DNA of 64,000 nt from Mucilaginibacter sp. JRF (GCF_015223065.1 NZ_JADFBY010000002.1:496001-560000), one strand, 5' to 3'; shown: positions 44,023 through 53,494, counted from the first letter of the stretch. A program made the numbers and translations. Notes: generated by a model not told the origin, from the letters alone.

Positions 44023-44424
44023 TCAACCTTGCACTTTACCAGCTTTATCGGCTTTTCTCGCTTTCATCTTTTCAATCTTCTCGGCCTTAAGCTGGTTATA
44101 TTTTTTAGCCTGATCGGCATTCAGCACTGCTGATATTTGCTGATCAGTTGTTTGCATTATAGCTTTCATAGCTTTGCGGTTACCATGTTTTTTACCTGTA
44201 TCGGTATTGGCAGCCTTTAAACTATCAACACGGGTGGCCTGCTTTAACAATATGGCATGTACCTTGGTTGATTGCTCCTGGTTCAAGGCCAGCTGATCCT
44301 GCATTTTTTTACTTAACAGCTCCGCTTTTTGCTGCGCTGTTTTATGAGGTTTTACCTGTGTTTGCGCGTTTGCCACCATGCCTATCCCGGCCACAAATGC
44401 TATCATTATCATCAATCTTTTCAT
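44023..44424 (-). CDS. Secreted DUF4890/Spy-like helical protein
   Basis: 133 residues with a signal peptide (about 1-21, ending in VANAQ). The mature part is basic, helical and rich in Lys, Gln and Ala, with the LTXXQ-like pattern LNADQAKKYNQLKAEKIEKM and LALNQEQSTKVHAI. Spy/CpxP relatives are periplasmic chaperones or stress sensors; the assignment to DUF4890 is by pattern. Confidence 0.75.
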   Translation of the reverse strand: MKRLMIMIAFVAGIGMVANAQTQVKPHKTAQQKAELLSKKMQDQLALNQEQSTKVHAILLKQATRVDSLKAANTDTGKKHGNRKAMKAIMQTTDQQISAVLNADQAKKYNQLKAEKIEKMKARKADKAGKVQG

Positions 44425-44542
44425 ATCAAGTATTCTATCGTTGTTTGTATAAGTATGACGATGCCTGTAGGCGATAGTTTAATCCCGCTCAGCTATTACC
44501 CCTGTAATGACACGCGGCAGACAATACCACACAGGCAACAAA

Positions 44543-44572
44543 AAAGCCGCTGTACCTTGGTACAGCGGCTTT
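44543..44572 (-). terminator. Intrinsic terminator after rpsA
   Basis: AAAGCCGCTGTACC and GGTACAGCGGCTTT form a perfect 14-bp stem with a 2-base loop; the A run upstream reads as T on the minus strand. Confidence 0.9.
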
Positions 44573-44599
44573 GCTATGAAGAATTAATTTACTTAATGC

Positions 44600-46546
44600 T
44601 TATTTTGATTCTTCTTGAGATTTGCGTGCTTCGCTTTCAGCACCTTCCATCTGTTGTTTCAATTGTGCAAGTACGCTAAGATCACCTAAAGTAGATTTCT
44701 CAACTGAATCTTTCACTTTTTTCACAGCATTGCTGGCAGCTTTAGCTTCTTTTTTGCGGTTCTCAAAGTCTTGAACGCGTGCTTCGGCGCGTGCTTCTTC
44801 CCAGATACGTGAGTGAGAGATAACGATGCGTTTGTTCTCTTTGTTAAACTCAATGATCTTGAATTCAGCAGTTTCGTCAGCCTTAACGCTTGTACCGTCC
44901 TCTTTAACCAGGTGTTTGGTTGGCGCAAAGCCTTCAACACCGTAAGGTAAAGCTACGATAGCACCTTTGTCAGTTACTTTCAATACTGTACCTTCATGTA
45001 TCGAGTCGATAGTGAATACGGTTTCGAAAGTATCCCAAGGGTTTTCTTCAAGTTGTTTGTGGCCTAAGCTCAGTTTACGGTTGTCGGTATCAAGCTCCAG
45101 AACTACAACGTTCAGTTTCTCGCCAACTTTAGTAAACTCGTTAGGGTGATTTACTTTCTTAGACCAAGAAAGGTCAGAGATGTGAATCAAACCGTCGATG
45201 CCGTCTTCCAGTTCAACAAACACACCAAAGTTGGTCATGTTTTTAACTGTAGCTACGTGTTGAGTACCAACAGCGTATTTCTCGGCAGCTTGTTGCCATG
45301 GATCAGGCGTTAGTTGCTTAATACCTAATGACATTTTGCGCTCCTCGCGGTCTAAAGTAAGAACCTGAGCTTCAACCTCGTCGCTTACTTTAAGGAATTC
45401 TTGTGGGTTACGCAGGTTTTGTGACCATGACATTTCTGATACGTGGATCAAACCTTCAACACCAGGGGTGATTTCAAGGAATGCGCCGTAATCAGCAACG
45501 GTAACAATTTTACCTTTAACTTTTGAACCAACCTGGATGGTTTCATCAAGGTTTTGCCAAGGGTGTGGGGTAAGTTGTTTTAAGCCAAGGGCGATACGTT
45601 TTTTCTCGTCATCAAAGTCAAGTACAACAACGTTGATCTTTTGATCAAGCGCAAGTACTTCACGCGGATGCTCGATACGGCCCCATGATATATCGGTAAT
45701 GTGCAGTAAGCCGTCAACGCCACCAAGGTCGATGAATACACCGAAGTCAGTAATGTTTTTAACGGTACCTTCCAATACCTGGCCTTTTTCAAGGCGTGCA
45801 ACAATCTCAGTTTTTTGGTTCTCCAGATCGTCCTCGATAAGAACTTTGTGAGATACCACAACGTTTTTGAATTCGTGGTTGATTTTAACAACTTTGAATT
45901 CCATAGTTTTACCAACGTACACATCGTAATCACGGATTGGTTTGATATCGATTTGTGAACCTGGTAAGAAGGCTTCAACGCCCATTATATCAACAATTAA
46001 ACCACCTTTGGTACGGCTCTTAACAAAACCGGTGATGATTTCATCGTTATCTAAAGCAGCATTAATGCGCTCCCATGATTGTTGTGTTTTTGCACGTTTG
46101 CGTGAAAGTACTAACTGACCGTTAGCATCTTCCTGCGATTCAACAAAAACTTCAACTTTATCGCCTACTTTAAGGTCAGGCATATCACGGAATTCAGAAG
46201 CCGACACTAAACCGTCAGACTTGAACCCTACGTTTAACACAACATCTTTGCTGTTAATGTTAACTACAGTACCTGTAATGATTTCGCCTTTGGTGATTGA
46301 GCTGAATGTACCATCGTACAATTGCTCAAGCTTTTGGCGCTCTTCGTCATTGTAGTTACCGAATTTTTTGTCATCAGCATCCCAGTCAAAATCTGCCGAT
46401 GGGGTTGCCAGTTGAAGTTTGATGTCGTCAATAGAAAATGAATCAGCTTCTGATTCAATTGTTTCTTTTTGCGCAGAGGCATTTACTGAATCAAGTTCAG
46501 CTTGCTTCGCTTTTAATTCTTTTTCTGCTTCTTGTTTTTTTGCCAT
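44600..46546 (-). CDS. rpsA: 30S ribosomal protein S1
   Basis: 648 residues from the ATG at 46546 (MAKKQEAEKELKAKQ). An acidic N-terminal extension (about 1-65, rich in Glu and Asp) precedes six S1 OB-fold domains, visible as repeated phrases such as GLVSASEFRD, GLLHITDISWGRI, GLIHVSEMSWSQN and GLIHISDLSWSKK. It binds mRNA on the 30S subunit. A longer frame to 46615 runs through the promoter and is rejected. Leader features are listed separately. Confidence 0.95.
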   Translation of the reverse strand: MAKKQEAEKELKAKQAELDSVNASAQKETIESEADSFSIDDIKLQLATPSADFDWDADDKKFGNYNDEERQKLEQLYDGTFSSITKGEIITGTVVNINSKDVVLNVGFKSDGLVSASEFRDMPDLKVGDKVEVFVESQEDANGQLVLSRKRAKTQQSWERINAALDNDEIITGFVKSRTKGGLIVDIMGVEAFLPGSQIDIKPIRDYDVYVGKTMEFKVVKINHEFKNVVVSHKVLIEDDLENQKTEIVARLEKGQVLEGTVKNITDFGVFIDLGGVDGLLHITDISWGRIEHPREVLALDQKINVVVLDFDDEKKRIALGLKQLTPHPWQNLDETIQVGSKVKGKIVTVADYGAFLEITPGVEGLIHVSEMSWSQNLRNPQEFLKVSDEVEAQVLTLDREERKMSLGIKQLTPDPWQQAAEKYAVGTQHVATVKNMTNFGVFVELEDGIDGLIHISDLSWSKKVNHPNEFTKVGEKLNVVVLELDTDNRKLSLGHKQLEENPWDTFETVFTIDSIHEGTVLKVTDKGAIVALPYGVEGFAPTKHLVKEDGTSVKADETAEFKIIEFNKENKRIVISHSRIWEEARAEARVQDFENRKKEAKAASNAVKKVKDSVEKSTLGDLSVLAQLKQQMEGAESEARKSQEESK

Positions 46547-46558
46547 TAAATAATTTTT

Positions 46559-46564
46559 CTCCTT
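46559..46564 (-). promoter_or_regulatory. Shine-Dalgarno-like AAGGAG upstream of rpsA
   Basis: On the minus strand AAGGAG ends 12 bases before the ATG, directly after a 5' hairpin (46567-46583, CCCAATT/AATTGGG). Bacteroidota genes seldom show such a site. Confidence 0.55.
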
Positions 46565-46587
46565 TTCCCAATTATAAATTGGGACTG

Positions 46588-46616
46588 CAAAGGTACAGAT
46601 ATATTTTCGGTACAAA
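46588..46616 (-). promoter_or_regulatory. rpsA promoter
   Basis: On the minus strand TACCTTTG (46588-46595) is the -7 element and TTTG (46613-46616) the -33 element, with a 17-base spacer. Transcription should start near 46582, at the hairpin. Confidence 0.65.
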
Positions 46617-46665
46617 AAAATTTATTTAATGTTAAATGTTGATTTTAAGGGAGTTTTTATCAACA

Positions 46666-47352
46666 TCACATCATTTTCTCGGTATCAGATGCTAATCCCT
46701 CGCCTACAACATCAAATACATCTATGTAATTATTGACTATCTTTTGGCGATAGGTTATCAGCACCGCGTCAATAGCCGCCTCCTGCGCGGGTGTAAAAGG
46801 CGTAGGCCACACACGCATACATATACGTTTAAGCGCATAGGCTATATGGTGGGTTTCGGCATAGGTATGCAGGTAACGGTCACGCTTAAAATGGGCAAAG
46901 AAACTCAAAAAAATTTCAGGGTCATCCATGCCGCTAAAGCGCAAAAACTCAGTTATTATATCATCCTGGCAGGCATTCAGGTGATCGTAAAATTCATCAG
47001 GGGCAACCTCGCCGGTGGTTATCAGCAGGCTATCCAACAATAACTCAATAGCTATATGGCCTAAAAAAAAGGGTTTTACCTGTGTGCCTTTAATAACCGG
47101 GCCCAGTTCAAGTTTAAGCGCATGTGAGTGTTCCAGGAAAAATTCAGCAGAGTGAAAGTGGCGGTCAACCTCAAGGTGTTTTTTCCATCCGGCTATCAGG
47201 GCGCTCACCCGCGGGTCGGGGTGTTCCAGTCGTTCGGGGTGGAGTACTACATTTTTATCAGCATTCTTGAGCAGATCGGGCAATACAGTGCCCAACACAA
47301 AATAGCAGTTTGTGTTATCACGCTCGTAATAGTAATGCGACAAAAAATTCAT
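46666..47352 (-). CDS. AcpH-like protein, uncharacterised
   Basis: 228 residues. The start MNFLSHYYYERDNTNCYFVLGTVLPDLLKN resembles acyl-carrier-protein phosphodiesterase AcpH relatives (MNFLAH...), with conserved His residues in DRHFHSAEFF and FLGHIAIELLLDSLL. These suggest an HD-like metal site. The match is weak enough that function should not be assumed. No signal peptide. Divergent from tyrS. Confidence 0.55.
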   Translation of the reverse strand: MNFLSHYYYERDNTNCYFVLGTVLPDLLKNADKNVVLHPERLEHPDPRVSALIAGWKKHLEVDRHFHSAEFFLEHSHALKLELGPVIKGTQVKPFFLGHIAIELLLDSLLITTGEVAPDEFYDHLNACQDDIITEFLRFSGMDDPEIFLSFFAHFKRDRYLHTYAETHHIAYALKRICMRVWPTPFTPAQEAAIDAVLITYRQKIVNNYIDVFDVVGEGLASDTEKMM

Positions 47353-47434
47353 AGGTGGCGTTTGAATTAAATTTTACGCGATCATCCCAATTTACTAATT
47401 TTTAATGAGAACGGTGGCAATAATGTTATTATTT

Positions 47435-47442
47435 TATCTTTG
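47435..47442 (+). promoter_or_regulatory. -7 element of the tyrS promoter
   Basis: TATCTTTG matches TAnnTTTG; the tyrS ATG is 22 bases downstream, giving a leader of about 15 bases. No clear -33 element. Confidence 0.55.
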
Positions 47443-47464
47443 CAGCTTTTGAAAATCAAGTACA

Positions 47465-48745
47465 ATGAACTTTGTTGAAGAATTACGCTGGCGTGGCATG
47501 CTGCATGATATCATGCCCGGAACTGAGGAAGAACTGAATAAAGGTATGGCTTCGGGCTATATTGGTTTTGACCCTACCGCCGATTCGCTGCACGTGGGCC
47601 ACCTTACCCAGATCATGACGCTGACGCATTTCCAAAAGGCAGGCCATAAGCCTTATGCCTTAGTAGGCGGCGCTACCGGCATGATAGGCGACCCAAGCTT
47701 TAAAAGCCAGGAGCGTAACCTGCTCGACGAAAGCACACTGCAAAAAAACGTAGCGGGCATAAAAGCCCAACTGGAAAACTTTTTGGACTTTACCGGCGAT
47801 AACAGCGCCATAATGGTGAATAACTATGACTGGTTCAAGAACTTCGGCTTTTTAGAATTTATACGCGATGTAGGTAAACACATTACGGTTAACTACATGA
47901 TGTCGAAAGATTCGGTAAAGAAACGCCTTGAAGATGGTTCGGGCTTATCATTTACTGAATTTTCATACCAACTGCTGCAAGGTTATGACTTTTACCATTT
48001 ATGGAAAAACCATAACTGCGTTTTACAAATGGGCGGCAGCGACCAATGGGGTAACATAGTTACCGGTACCGAATTTATACGCCGTAAGGATGCCGGTTCG
48101 GCATTTGCCTTAACTACGCAGCTTATCAAAAAAGCCGATGGTACCAAATTCGGTAAAACCGAAAGCGGCGCGGTTTGGCTTGATCCTGAACGTACATCGC
48201 CATACCAATTTTACCAATTTTGGCTTAACAGCACCGATGCCGATGCCAAAAGCTATATCCGCATATTTACCTTGTTAGACAGGGAAACCATTGAAGCCCT
48301 TGACGCCGAGCATGATGCCGCGCCTCACCTGCGTGTATTGCAAAAAGCTCTGGCAAAAGATATCACCATACGTGTGCATGGCGAGGCCGCTTACGAAAAA
48401 GCCATTAAATCATCTGATTTTCTGTTTGGTAACGTAGGCATTGAGTTTTTAAGCGAACTGACCGACGCCGAAGTAAAAGGTATTTTTGAAGGTGTACCTA
48501 ACTTCAACATATCGTTAGCAGAACTACAAGAAGGCATTAACGCTACCGAGCTATTAGCAGGTAAAACCGCGGTATTCCCTTCAAAAGGCGAAGCCAAAAA
48601 AATGATTCAAGGTGGTGGCGTATCAGTAAATAAAAATAAAATAGCTACACCCGATGATATTTTTAACGCCGATAACCTGATAAACGGCAAATACCTTGTA
48701 GCACAAAAAGGCAAGAAAAATTATTTTTTAATAATTGTTGGATAG
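47465..48745 (+). CDS. tyrS: Tyrosine--tRNA ligase
   Basis: 426 residues. Class I signature SLHVGHLTQ (HIGH, His43-His46), tyrosine-binding GSDQWGN, and the KFGKT version of KMSKS (about 228). A C-terminal S4-like RNA-binding domain starts near [10 protein letters not shown]. It charges tRNA-Tyr in the cytoplasm. Length is normal. The RES/Xre module follows 50 bp downstream but has its own promoter. Confidence 0.95.
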   Translation: MNFVEELRWRGMLHDIMPGTEEELNKGMASGYIGFDPTADSLHVGHLTQIMTLTHFQKAGHKPYALVGGATGMIGDPSFKSQERNLLDESTLQKNVAGIKAQLENFLDFTGDNSAIMVNNYDWFKNFGFLEFIRDVGKHITVNYMMSKDSVKKRLEDGSGLSFTEFSYQLLQGYDFYHLWKNHNCVLQMGGSDQWGNIVTGTEFIRRKDAGSAFALTTQLIKKADGTKFGKTESGAVWLDPERTSPYQFYQFWLNSTDADAKSYIRIFTLLDRETIEALDAEHDAAPHLRVLQKALAKDITIRVHGEAAYEKAIKSSDFLFGNVGIEFLSELTDAEVKGIFEGVPNFNISLAELQEGINATELLAGKTAVFPSKGEAKKMIQGGGVSVNKNKIATPDDIFNADNLINGKYLVAQKGKKNYFLIIVG

Positions 48746-48757
48746 ATGAAATCAAAA

Positions 48758-48792
48758 CCGACATTTTGTATGTACATTTGTATAAATGTCGG
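48758..48792 (+). promoter_or_regulatory. Promoter and perfect inverted-repeat operator of the RES/Xre module
   Basis: CCGACATTT (48758-48766) and AAATGTCGG (48784-48792) are a perfect 9-bp inverted repeat around a 17-base centre. The centre contains TACATTTG (48773-48780), a -7 element. The expected transcription start (about 48786) makes the ATG at 48786 too early, which favours the ATG at 48798. The HTH antitoxin is the obvious candidate to bind here. Confidence 0.65.
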
Positions 48793-48797
48793 TCAAG

Positions 48798-49274
48798 ATG
48801 AAAAAAGATACCAAAAATGAATTGAATGAGCCGATGGTAGCCTACATGCCATCGCCTACCCCATATTACAACCTATTGGGTAGCAGCAAATCATTAAAAT
48901 TTAATACCGAGTTTGATGTAGTCACTTTGGCAAGGCAGGGCTTCCCGAAGCACGTGTTGCTTAGCCTTGCCAAAAAAATATCGCTCAGCATTCAGGATCT
49001 TGCCAATATACTGCACATCTCTGAGCGTACCCTGCAACGCTACGAGGATGATGCCATCATCAAAAAGGAATACGCCGAAAAGGCCGTTGAGCTTGCTCGC
49101 CTGTACAAACGTGGCGAGGAGGTTTTTGGCTCTGCCGATAAATTCAAACAATGGATAAAAATGCCATCGTACATATTTAAAGGCGAGGCTCCGGTATCTT
49201 TACTTGATACCTCGGCAGGCTTTGATATGGTATTTCGTGAACTTGGCCGCATTGAGCACGGCATATTCGCGTAA
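48798..49274 (+). CDS. Xre/MbcA/ParS-type antitoxin
   Basis: About 158 residues; the start at 48798 (MKKDTKNELNEPM) is chosen from the promoter position, an in-frame ATG at 48786 being the alternative. The Xre-type HTH is in ISLSIQDLANILHISERTLQRYED. The C-terminal DUF2384-like domain has RGEEVFGSADKFKQWIKMPS. It neutralises and represses the RES toxin that starts 6 bp downstream. Confidence 0.85.
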   Translation: MKKDTKNELNEPMVAYMPSPTPYYNLLGSSKSLKFNTEFDVVTLARQGFPKHVLLSLAKKISLSIQDLANILHISERTLQRYEDDAIIKKEYAEKAVELARLYKRGEEVFGSADKFKQWIKMPSYIFKGEAPVSLLDTSAGFDMVFRELGRIEHGIFA

Positions 49275-49280
49275 ACCTGC

Positions 49281-49736
49281 ATGATAGTATACCGTATTAC
49301 CAGTTGCGATTACGGCCGCGACCTTGCCGGAACCGGCGCCCGCCTATACGGTGGCCGCTGGAACAGCGAAGGCCGACCGATGCTGTACACCGCCTCATCC
49401 CGATCATTAGCCGTACTTGAAGTGCTGGTGCATTTACCGCCTTTATTAGTGCCCGATAATTACTGCCTGGTAGAGATCGAAATACCCGGCGACAGCATAC
49501 TGCATATTGACGCCCAAACCCTGCCGGATAACTGGCATGATGATATATCGGTATCGACCCTGACACGGCAAATGGGCGATGCCTTCCTGAAAAAGCAAGA
49601 GTATTTAATAATGGCCGTACCATCAATTGTAGTACCTGCCGAATTTAATTACCTGATAAACCCACGCCATGCGGATATGGACAAGGCCCGAATTGTGAAT
49701 GTAGCCCCATTCAGGTTTGATGACAGGCTGCTGTAA
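49281..49736 (+). CDS. RES-domain toxin (ParT/MbcT-like)
   Basis: 151 residues. RES motifs: MIVYRITSCDYGRD (Arg), GGRWNSEGRPMLYTASS (Arg, Tyr, Ser) and LAVLEVLVHL (Glu). Such toxins degrade or modify NAD-type cofactors or ADP-ribosylate a host target. The gene is preceded by its antitoxin with a 6-bp gap. All key residues appear present, so it is likely active. Confidence 0.85.
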   Translation: MIVYRITSCDYGRDLAGTGARLYGGRWNSEGRPMLYTASSRSLAVLEVLVHLPPLLVPDNYCLVEIEIPGDSILHIDAQTLPDNWHDDISVSTLTRQMGDAFLKKQEYLIMAVPSIVVPAEFNYLINPRHADMDKARIVNVAPFRFDDRLL

Positions 49737-49740
49737 GGCC

Positions 49741-50904
49741 TTAGCTCCTGTAATCTGAAGTTATCAGCGTGTTGGGCTTCAGATACAGCAGATCGTGCTG
49801 AAAATCAAACACCAGGTTAAAGCGCTTAAGCAGATCATTACCTAAGTAATTCATTTCAAAACCCACCGGGTTTTTACCGGTTAACATGAGTGCCGGCACA
49901 TTATCAAGCCTAAATTTGCCTAATTGGTATACAGGAGTAAACACCGTTTTAACCGGATATTTGTTCCCTCGCGGATCAGTTGCCTCCAGCAGTTTGGCCA
50001 CTTTTAAATTCTGAGGGAAATTATTGCGGCTTATCCAGCCGCTATCTAATATCATAGCCCTGTCTGAGCCTGTATCCATTAAAAAATCACCGGCATAGCG
50101 CTTGCCGTTTATCAGGAAAGTACCGCCAACACAAACAAACGAGCGGATGAATTTCAGCTTCAACTTATCGTACCCGGTTAAATAAGCGGGTAATTTTGGA
50201 TGGATAAGCAACAGATGTTTATCATAATTCACTTCAACCACTTTACCTTCAAACAGGTTCCAGCCAAAACGGCCATCCATTTCGTGGGCGGTTTGTAGAG
50301 TAGTGGCAACCTCCGGATCGGTCCATACCATGTTACCCATTTGTATTTTACTGATCTTCTCAGCCTTGCTGAAATCGGGCTTGGCGGCATCGCGCTGCCC
50401 TGCAAGTAGCTGCGTTTTTTTGAGCATGGCATCCCGCGTGATCCTAAAGTCAAACGAGCCTACATCAAAATGGACGTTAATAGTATCAGTGCCGTTTATT
50501 AAACATTTAACCTTAATGGCGTTAAATGCAGTGAGCTCAAAAGGGATGGTATCAGTTGTTGCTGTTAATTGCTTTTTTTTTGGCGGAATGGCGCTGGCTA
50601 TTTGAGTATAGCATGAATCGGTACCGTTAAGCAAAACCACAAAGTTGAACCGTGTACCAGGCTTAACTTTCACCCTGATAGAATCAATATCGGTATAAAA
50701 GGTAACCCATTTGATTTCGCGGGTTCTGTCGGCCGTGTAAACGTCGGGCCTTATTTTAGGCGAGAGGTTCCAGGCATTCTTATCCAAAAAGTCACCATCC
50801 TTAATGGTAACGCTTTTTGAGGTAGCCTTTATAACAGGCAGCTTTTGTTGAGCTAAGGCCGGGCTAAAGTATAATACAATTATCAACAAATAAATATGCT
50901 TCAT
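49741..50904 (-). CDS. Secreted aspartyl-protease-like protein
   Basis: 387 residues with a signal peptide (about 1-18, ending in PALAQ). The middle is all-beta, and the C-terminal half contains the retropepsin-like motif GDFLMDTGSDRAMIL with one DTGS. The second half-site is not obvious, so it might be a single-lobe protease acting as a dimer. It lies convergent with the RES toxin gene. Function unassigned. Confidence 0.6.
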   Translation of the reverse strand: MKHIYLLIIVLYFSPALAQQKLPVIKATSKSVTIKDGDFLDKNAWNLSPKIRPDVYTADRTREIKWVTFYTDIDSIRVKVKPGTRFNFVVLLNGTDSCYTQIASAIPPKKKQLTATTDTIPFELTAFNAIKVKCLINGTDTINVHFDVGSFDFRITRDAMLKKTQLLAGQRDAAKPDFSKAEKISKIQMGNMVWTDPEVATTLQTAHEMDGRFGWNLFEGKVVEVNYDKHLLLIHPKLPAYLTGYDKLKLKFIRSFVCVGGTFLINGKRYAGDFLMDTGSDRAMILDSGWISRNNFPQNLKVAKLLEATDPRGNKYPVKTVFTPVYQLGKFRLDNVPALMLTGKNPVGFEMNYLGNDLLKRFNLVFDFQHDLLYLKPNTLITSDYRS

Positions 50905-50934
50905 ACCTACACCGGCCTTAGCTGCGCGATCTGC

Positions 50935-51594
50935 TTACAGATCCTTTAATAATTCCAGTTTCTTTTGGTTGTATTCTTCCTGCGAGATGAGGCTGTTATC
51001 AAAAAGCATTTTTAATTTTTTCAGCTTTTCGGTCAGCTCATCAGGCTTGGCTACCGGTTCTTCCTTAACAGGTTCAGGAATAGGGGCAGGCTCAGGGGCG
51101 GCAACCGGTGCAGGTGCTGGCGGCTGTATAGCCACATGACCTGGACTATCGATCATTACCGCGCCCGATTCGGCACGTTTTTCTTCCAGTTCGCGTAGGC
51201 GGCGGGCTTCACGCTCAGCCTCTTTACGCTCCTGCGAATATTGGTAAAGCTTGCGGGCTTGCACTTTTGGCAGGTAATCAACACCCATTTCGGCACCGTT
51301 AACCGTTTTCACAGTGAATACGGCGCCAATAATTTCTTCTTTGGTATGTACGTCAACAATGTCCTTCCAAACAAAATCAATAAATTTAATGGAAAGACCA
51401 AGGTTGGCCGGGGTAAAGAAAAGCACACGCTTGTTAGTAAGCGCTATACAATCCGGAAATAAATTTACCAGCGGCTTTTTTTGTACGGCTATGTATAATA
51501 TCTCCTCGCCGGTTGTAAGTAAGTCGACAAGGCGGGTATATACTTTTTCAACGGCAGCTGCATCTTGCTGATCGTTTAGAAATTTCTCTATCAT
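50935..51594 (-). CDS. PH-domain and SHOCT-domain protein
   Basis: 219 residues. N-terminal bacterial PH domain (LTTGEEILYIAVQKK, LTNKRVLFFTPANLG, FVWKDIVDVHTKEE), a charged coiled coil (KEAEREARRLRELEEKR), a Pro/Ala linker (PPAPAPVAAPEPAPIPEP), and a C-terminal SHOCT motif (KLKMLFDNSLISQEEYNQKK). Cytoplasmic; function unknown. Next to the aspartyl-protease-like gene on the same strand. Confidence 0.8.
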   Translation of the reverse strand: MIEKFLNDQQDAAAVEKVYTRLVDLLTTGEEILYIAVQKKPLVNLFPDCIALTNKRVLFFTPANLGLSIKFIDFVWKDIVDVHTKEEIIGAVFTVKTVNGAEMGVDYLPKVQARKLYQYSQERKEAEREARRLRELEEKRAESGAVMIDSPGHVAIQPPAPAPVAAPEPAPIPEPVKEEPVAKPDELTEKLKKLKMLFDNSLISQEEYNQKKLELLKDL

Positions 51595-51654
51595 ATGTTT
51601 AGCTATTAGGCTTTAACGCAAAAATAGCAAAATACTGATAGCTGCAAATTAAGT

Positions 51655-52641
51655 TTAGGCTATCAGCAAATTACAGCCGCGAATATCCGAATTATCAAAG
51701 CGCCCCAGTATCTCGAACGAGCTATCGGCATAAACTTTACCCAGATCCTGAGTGGCAATGAATGAGCATGAATTGATGTTGGCCAGATCGATAATATTAA
51801 CGCCGCCGGTTTGTCCGGTACCTATTAAACTCAATGGGTCGTTAGGGTCGCGGGTGATGATGCGCATCCAGGGCGGGCAGTTAAATATACCCTCGCCTTT
51901 GGAGTAGGCTTGCGACAGCAACTCCGTCATGCCATACTCCGAATGTATCGAACTCACACCAAAGCCCTTGCAAAGTGTGGTATGTAATTCCTCGCGTATC
52001 ATTTCCTTACGGCGGCCTTTCATTCCCCCGGTTTCCATCACTATCAGTTCGGGGAAATTCATGGGGTACAGCTCAATAAAGTTCAGCAAGGCAAAGGTTA
52101 CGCCCAATAGCAAGGTAGGCTTTTTTAGCTCCTGTTGTTTTTTAAGCTGATGAAACAGGTCGGCATGATTATACAAGTAAAAACCGCTATCGGGATTATT
52201 AGATTGCTTGATCAGATCATCGGCCATATAAATGAGTGATGATCCCTCACGTTCCAGGTATGATGGCAGCAAGGCCAGCACCGTATAATCCCTTATATCG
52301 CCATAAAATAAACTGAACGCCTTGCGAAAGCTATCCACATACCAGCTTACATCGGTTACGTGGTGGCGACTGGTGATCATGCCTGTAGTGCCCGAGCTGG
52401 TAAAGGTTAGCTCAATATCGTCGTGCGAGGTAACTACCGCCTGCGATTTAAAGAATTCAACAGGCAAAAAAGGGATGTTACTTACCTCCGTTACCGAGGC
52501 GGCATCAACATTCAATCCGCTTAGAAACTCCTTGTAAACAATGTTATGCTCAGCCTGATAGTTGAACACCTCAAGCGCGGTACGGTTAAACTCAGCCTCG
52601 TTGGTTATTGAAAATACTTGCTCTTTACCCGGTTTGTTCAT
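51655..52641 (-). CDS. LuxE-like acyl-activating protein
   Basis: About 328 residues from the ATG at 52641 (MNKPGKEQVFS); an ATG at 52671 is the alternative. Adenylating-enzyme motifs: FTSSGTTGMITSRHH, the phosphate loop, and SEYGMTELLSQAY. The fold resembles LuxE acyl-protein synthetase, which activates fatty acids with ATP. No LuxC or LuxD homologue is nearby, so light production is not implied. The partner and acyl substrate are unknown. Confidence 0.75.
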   Translation of the reverse strand: MNKPGKEQVFSITNEAEFNRTALEVFNYQAEHNIVYKEFLSGLNVDAASVTEVSNIPFLPVEFFKSQAVVTSHDDIELTFTSSGTTGMITSRHHVTDVSWYVDSFRKAFSLFYGDIRDYTVLALLPSYLEREGSSLIYMADDLIKQSNNPDSGFYLYNHADLFHQLKKQQELKKPTLLLGVTFALLNFIELYPMNFPELIVMETGGMKGRRKEMIREELHTTLCKGFGVSSIHSEYGMTELLSQAYSKGEGIFNCPPWMRIITRDPNDPLSLIGTGQTGGVNIIDLANINSCSFIATQDLGKVYADSSFEILGRFDNSDIRGCNLLIA

Positions 52642-52797
52642 CGCTGCAAAGATAATTAATTGCCCGGCCATGCAAATTAAGCATACCCTATGCCTATCAT
52701 ATTAAAGTAAAATGCACGTTTAGTAAACAAGCTATATAGTTAATGGTTGTAACATTGCAGCTAAATACATAGATGATATAAAGAATTTGAAGGACTT

Positions 52798-53469
52798 ATG
52801 AAAACGCTAAAATTTTTAAAACTCCCGCTTTTGTTAAGCGTGTTTTTTATACTGACATCAGCCGCTGATGCAGGCAAGGAAACTGAAAGAATAACCAAAT
52901 CAACCGAGGTATTAACCGCCTTTACCAACATGAAGGAGAGCATACCGCACGAGCTTTTGCAGGAATACCAGGGCCTGGTAGTAATACCTAAAATGATAAA
53001 CGCCGGTTTTGGCATTGGCGGCAAACGCGGAAAAGGCGTAGCCATGGTAAAACTGGCCGATGGCAGCTGGAGCGACCCGGTATTCATTACCCTTACCGGT
53101 GGTAGCATTGGTTTCCAGATAGGTGTACAATCGGTAGACCTGGTATTGGTATTCAAGAGCAAAGGTGTACTTACCAAAGTTAAGAACGGCGATTTTACCA
53201 TAGGTGGCGATGTATCGGCAACGGCCGGTCCGGTTGGGCGTAGCTCAACTGCCAGTACCGACCATGAGCTTGATGCCGAGATATACTCATACTCGCGTAG
53301 CAAAGGCTTGTTTGCCGGTATAAGCATCAACGGATCAAACCTGGCTATCGATAAAACATCAATAGCTAATTTTTATGGTGCCAAAGCTACATCGCAAGAG
53401 ATATTCGCGGCATCAAAAAACCAAAGTGAAGCCGTTAAAACCTTGAAAGCTACCTTAGCTAAAATGTAA
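52798..53469 (+). CDS. Secreted SYLF-domain (YSC84-like) lipid-binding protein
   Basis: 223 residues with a signal peptide (about 1-23). The SYLF domain is visible as IPHELLQEYQGLVVIPKMINAGFGIGGKRGKGV in parts, then GGSIGFQIGVQSVDLVLVF and DAEIYSYSRSKGLFAGISI. These proteins bind phosphoinositide-like or other lipids. Its terminator is shared with the convergent DUF1345 gene. Confidence 0.9.
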   Translation: MKTLKFLKLPLLLSVFFILTSAADAGKETERITKSTEVLTAFTNMKESIPHELLQEYQGLVVIPKMINAGFGIGGKRGKGVAMVKLADGSWSDPVFITLTGGSIGFQIGVQSVDLVLVFKSKGVLTKVKNGDFTIGGDVSATAGPVGRSSTASTDHELDAEIYSYSRSKGLFAGISINGSNLAIDKTSIANFYGAKATSQEIFAASKNQSEAVKTLKATLAKM

Positions 53470-53494
53470 GCAGCGAACTAAAACGCATATACTG

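Noticed and set aside
46547-46615. Longer N-terminus of ribosomal protein S1
   Set aside because: The extra residues run through the promoter and leader; the ATG at 46546 has a Shine-Dalgarno-like site and gives the expected protein.
51655-52641. Bioluminescence operon suggested by the LuxE-like protein
   Set aside because: No luxA, luxB, luxC or luxD homologue lies nearby, and LuxE-like proteins occur in many non-luminous bacteria.
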